Assembly (NCBI RefSeq): GCF_001602525.1
Contig: NZ_LSYT01000006.1
Coordinates: forward strand, 62,001 to 126,000
DNA: 64,000 nt
From: Flavobacterium chilense
GTDB lineage: Bacteria; Bacteroidota; Bacteroidia; Flavobacteriales; Flavobacteriaceae
Direction: 5' to 3'
A program made the position numbers and the translations under genes. The first letter of the stretch is position 1; every line of letters starts with the position of its first letter. Positions 62,490 to 64,000 of this stretch are shown here, piece by piece. Below the pieces are notes generated by a model, which did no database searches, was not told the origin of the DNA, and was given only the letters and a program-made list of their open reading frames with translations.

Positions 62490-63629
62490 ATGAAAAAAAT
62501 AGTATTATGCATACTAATCACAGCAGTATCTTTTGCGCAGAAAATAAAAACAGGAGCGGAGAATTACACAGCATATTTGCCTTTAATAGAAGGTAAAAGT
62601 GTTGGCGTAGTAACCAATCAAACCGGAATTATCGATTCGAAAACCCATTTGGTTGATTTTCTAGCATCAAAAAACATCAAAATCAAAACTGTTTTTGCGC
62701 CAGAACATGGTTTTAGAGGAACAGCCGATGCAGGCGAACACGTTTCTGATGAAGTCGATGCCAAAACAGGTTTGTCTATAACTTCCCTTTATGGGAAAAA
62801 TAATAAACCAACTCCAGAACAACTGAAAGGCATCGATATCATGATTTTTGATTTGCAGGATGTTGGGACACGATTATATACTTATGTTTCAACGATGCAT
62901 AGAATTATGGAGGCTTGCGCCGAGAATAATGTTCCTCTGATTGTATTAGACCGTCCAAACCCTAATATTGCAATTGTCGACGGTCCGGTTTTGGATATTG
63001 CCTTTCAAAGCGGTATCGGGATGCATCCAACACCATTGCTTCACGGGATGACTCTGGGTGAAGAAGCCAAAATGATCAATGGTCAAAAATGGCTGAAAAA
63101 CGGAATACAATGTAAGCTGACGGTTATTCCGTGTTTGAATTATAACAGAAAAATGAGTTATAGTTTACCGGTTCGGCCTTCTCCAAATTTACCAAACGAT
63201 CAATCGGTTAATTTGTATGTGAGTTTATGCCTTTTTGAAGGAACAAATGTCAGTATGGGACGAGGGACAGAAAAACAATTCCAGATTTATGGTTCTCCTT
63301 TTTTGCCAAAAAACAGTTTTACCTTTACTCCAAAACCCAATTTTGGAGATAAAGACCCTTTATATAATGGAGTTGAATGTAACGGAGAGGATTTATCAGC
63401 TATTCCGAGAATTAATAAACTGGAGATTAAATGGCTGATCAAAGCGTATCAAACCACTTCAGATAAATCAAAATTTTTCGACAAAAGGAAATTTTCCATA
63501 AGAGCCGGAAGTGAAAAATTGCAGCAACAGATCGAAGCCGGGATTTCTGAAGAAGAAATAAGAAAAAGCTGGGTAGAAGGAATAGAGAACTTTAAAAAAA
63601 TGAGAGCACAGTATTTGATTTATAAATAA
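62490..63629 (+). CDS. NamZ-like exo-beta-N-acetylmuramidase (GH171, DUF1343), copy 2
   Basis: 379 residues from ATG 62490 (MKKIVLCILITAVSFAQ, a clear signal peptide). A start at 62454 would lie within the palindromic repeat and is rejected. Same conserved blocks as the copy at 43317-44504: VVTNQTGI, APEHGFRGTADAGEH, IMIFDLQDVGTRLYTYVSTMHRIMEACAENNVPL, LDRPNPN, GMHPTPLLHGMTLGEEAKMINGQKW, LPNDQSVNLYVSLCLFEGTNVSMGRGTEKQFQIYGSP. Differences cluster in loops (NIAIVDGPVLDIAFQSGIG versus GRIVDGPLLEKEFTSFVG), hinting at different chain-length or peptide preferences. Last gene of the plus-strand string; a strong terminator follows. Confidence 0.92.
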   Translation: MKKIVLCILITAVSFAQKIKTGAENYTAYLPLIEGKSVGVVTNQTGIIDSKTHLVDFLASKNIKIKTVFAPEHGFRGTADAGEHVSDEVDAKTGLSITSLYGKNNKPTPEQLKGIDIMIFDLQDVGTRLYTYVSTMHRIMEACAENNVPLIVLDRPNPNIAIVDGPVLDIAFQSGIGMHPTPLLHGMTLGEEAKMINGQKWLKNGIQCKLTVIPCLNYNRKMSYSLPVRPSPNLPNDQSVNLYVSLCLFEGTNVSMGRGTEKQFQIYGSPFLPKNSFTFTPKPNFGDKDPLYNGVECNGEDLSAIPRINKLEIKWLIKAYQTTSDKSKFFDKRKFSIRAGSEKLQQQIEAGISEEEIRKSWVEGIENFKKMRAQYLIYK

Positions 63630-63713
63630 TGATAAGGCAGTAATTAATTAATTTGTTTTTGACTAAACCCCAGAATCATTATAATATATCTATTCAGAAT
63701 AAGAGATAAAAAG

Positions 63714-63746
63714 AAAAACCCTCAACAATTGTTGAGGGTTTTTGGT
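63714..63746. terminator. Perfect palindromic terminator after namZ copy 2
   Basis: A 30-bp perfect palindrome: AAAAACCCTCAACAA then TTGTTGAGGGTTTTT (63714-63743). It functions in both directions by shape. Confidence 0.85.
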
Positions 63747-64000
63747 TAAGTAGCAAATTTGAAAATACAAATACCTCTCATTACTTATTTGTTTAATATT
63801 ATCGAAATCATACTATGATGATATAATTATCAAATTATAAAAAATATTGAATGTAAGTTTCATAACAATTAAAAAAACATACTTATTAATGTAGGGATTA
63901 CTAATCCAGTTTTTATTGTGATTTTCAGAAACTATGTACAAATAAATGTTATACCGAAAAGTAGTTTTTAATCATAAAAAGTTTTTATATTAATCCTAAA
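63747..64000. other. Terminal intergenic stretch, nothing recognised
   Basis: AT-rich, stops in every frame, no hairpin with T-run and no clear -7 box. Confidence 0.4.

Noticed and set aside
1..64000. tRNA, rRNA or a replication/attachment site
   Set aside because: No cloverleaf with CCA-type acceptor, no rRNA segment, no integrase or att-like duplication seen by eye; a covariance-model scan would settle tRNA and small RNA content.

Overview
The window looks like a chromosomal segment of a flavobacterium (Bacteroidota, Flavobacterium-like). It is AT-rich, ribosome binding sites are weak, the -7 boxes have the TAnnTTTG form typical of the phylum, there are two SusC/SusD pairs, and many genes carry Sec, Tat or lipoprotein signals. 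No tRNA, rRNA, CRISPR array or complete transposon was seen.

Left arm (1-18.6 kb, all + strand): a polysaccharide utilization locus for mannose-rich glycans, most likely high-mannose N-glycans or yeast mannoprotein. Order: 3' end of a GH97 glycosidase, ManA, a LacI-type regulator with two matching CpG-centred palindromic operators, SusC, SusD, GH2 beta-mannosidase, two GH92 alpha-mannosidases, a Tat-exported GH125 alpha-1,6-mannosidase, a ROK sugar kinase, and a Tat-exported N4-(GlcNAc)-asparaginase that would split the last GlcNAc-Asn bond. The second GH92 has Gln where the family has its acid Glu, the signature described for mannosyl-phosphate uncapping enzymes. The beta-mannosidase appears to lack both Ig-like domains that normally flank its barrel.

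Middle (18.6-30.2 kb): a lower-GC Rhs/YD-repeat locus. A two-gene Rhs system, whose first gene has an in-frame nonsense codon, is followed by orphan or decayed Rhs C-terminal tips alternating with two paralogous small lipoproteins and several small membrane proteins. This is the usual layout of a displaced toxin/immunity tip array. A MocR-type regulator (Arg at the PLP-lysine position) divergent from a BtuB-like TonB receptor follows (30.2-33.6 kb).

Right arm (33.7-63.6 kb): what I read as a peptidoglycan/N-acetylmuramic acid utilization locus in two opposed gene sets around a DeoR regulator. The minus-strand set is: class D beta-lactamase-like lipoprotein, DUF5009 membrane acyltransferase-like protein, AnmK, GH3 (NagZ type)-beta-lactamase fusion lipoprotein, sodium:solute symporter, MurQ, NamZ-like GH171 muramidase, SusD, SusC. 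The plus-strand set is: DeoR, NagB-PIG-L fusion, FAD/Fe-S D-2-hydroxyacid (D-lactate?) dehydrogenase, alpha/beta esterase, GHL10 hydrolase, GH20 hexosaminidase, beta-lactamase-like serine hydrolase, second NamZ. Exact 10-bp tandem repeats AAAATAACGC flank deoR and precede susC and nagB, so DeoR probably controls both sets. The logic is: outer-membrane import by SusCD, exo-cleavage of MurNAc and GlcNAc, uptake by the symporter, AnmK and MurQ to GlcNAc-6-P plus D-lactate, and oxidation of D-lactate. Intergenic gaps carry several families of Flavobacterium-type palindromic repeats.
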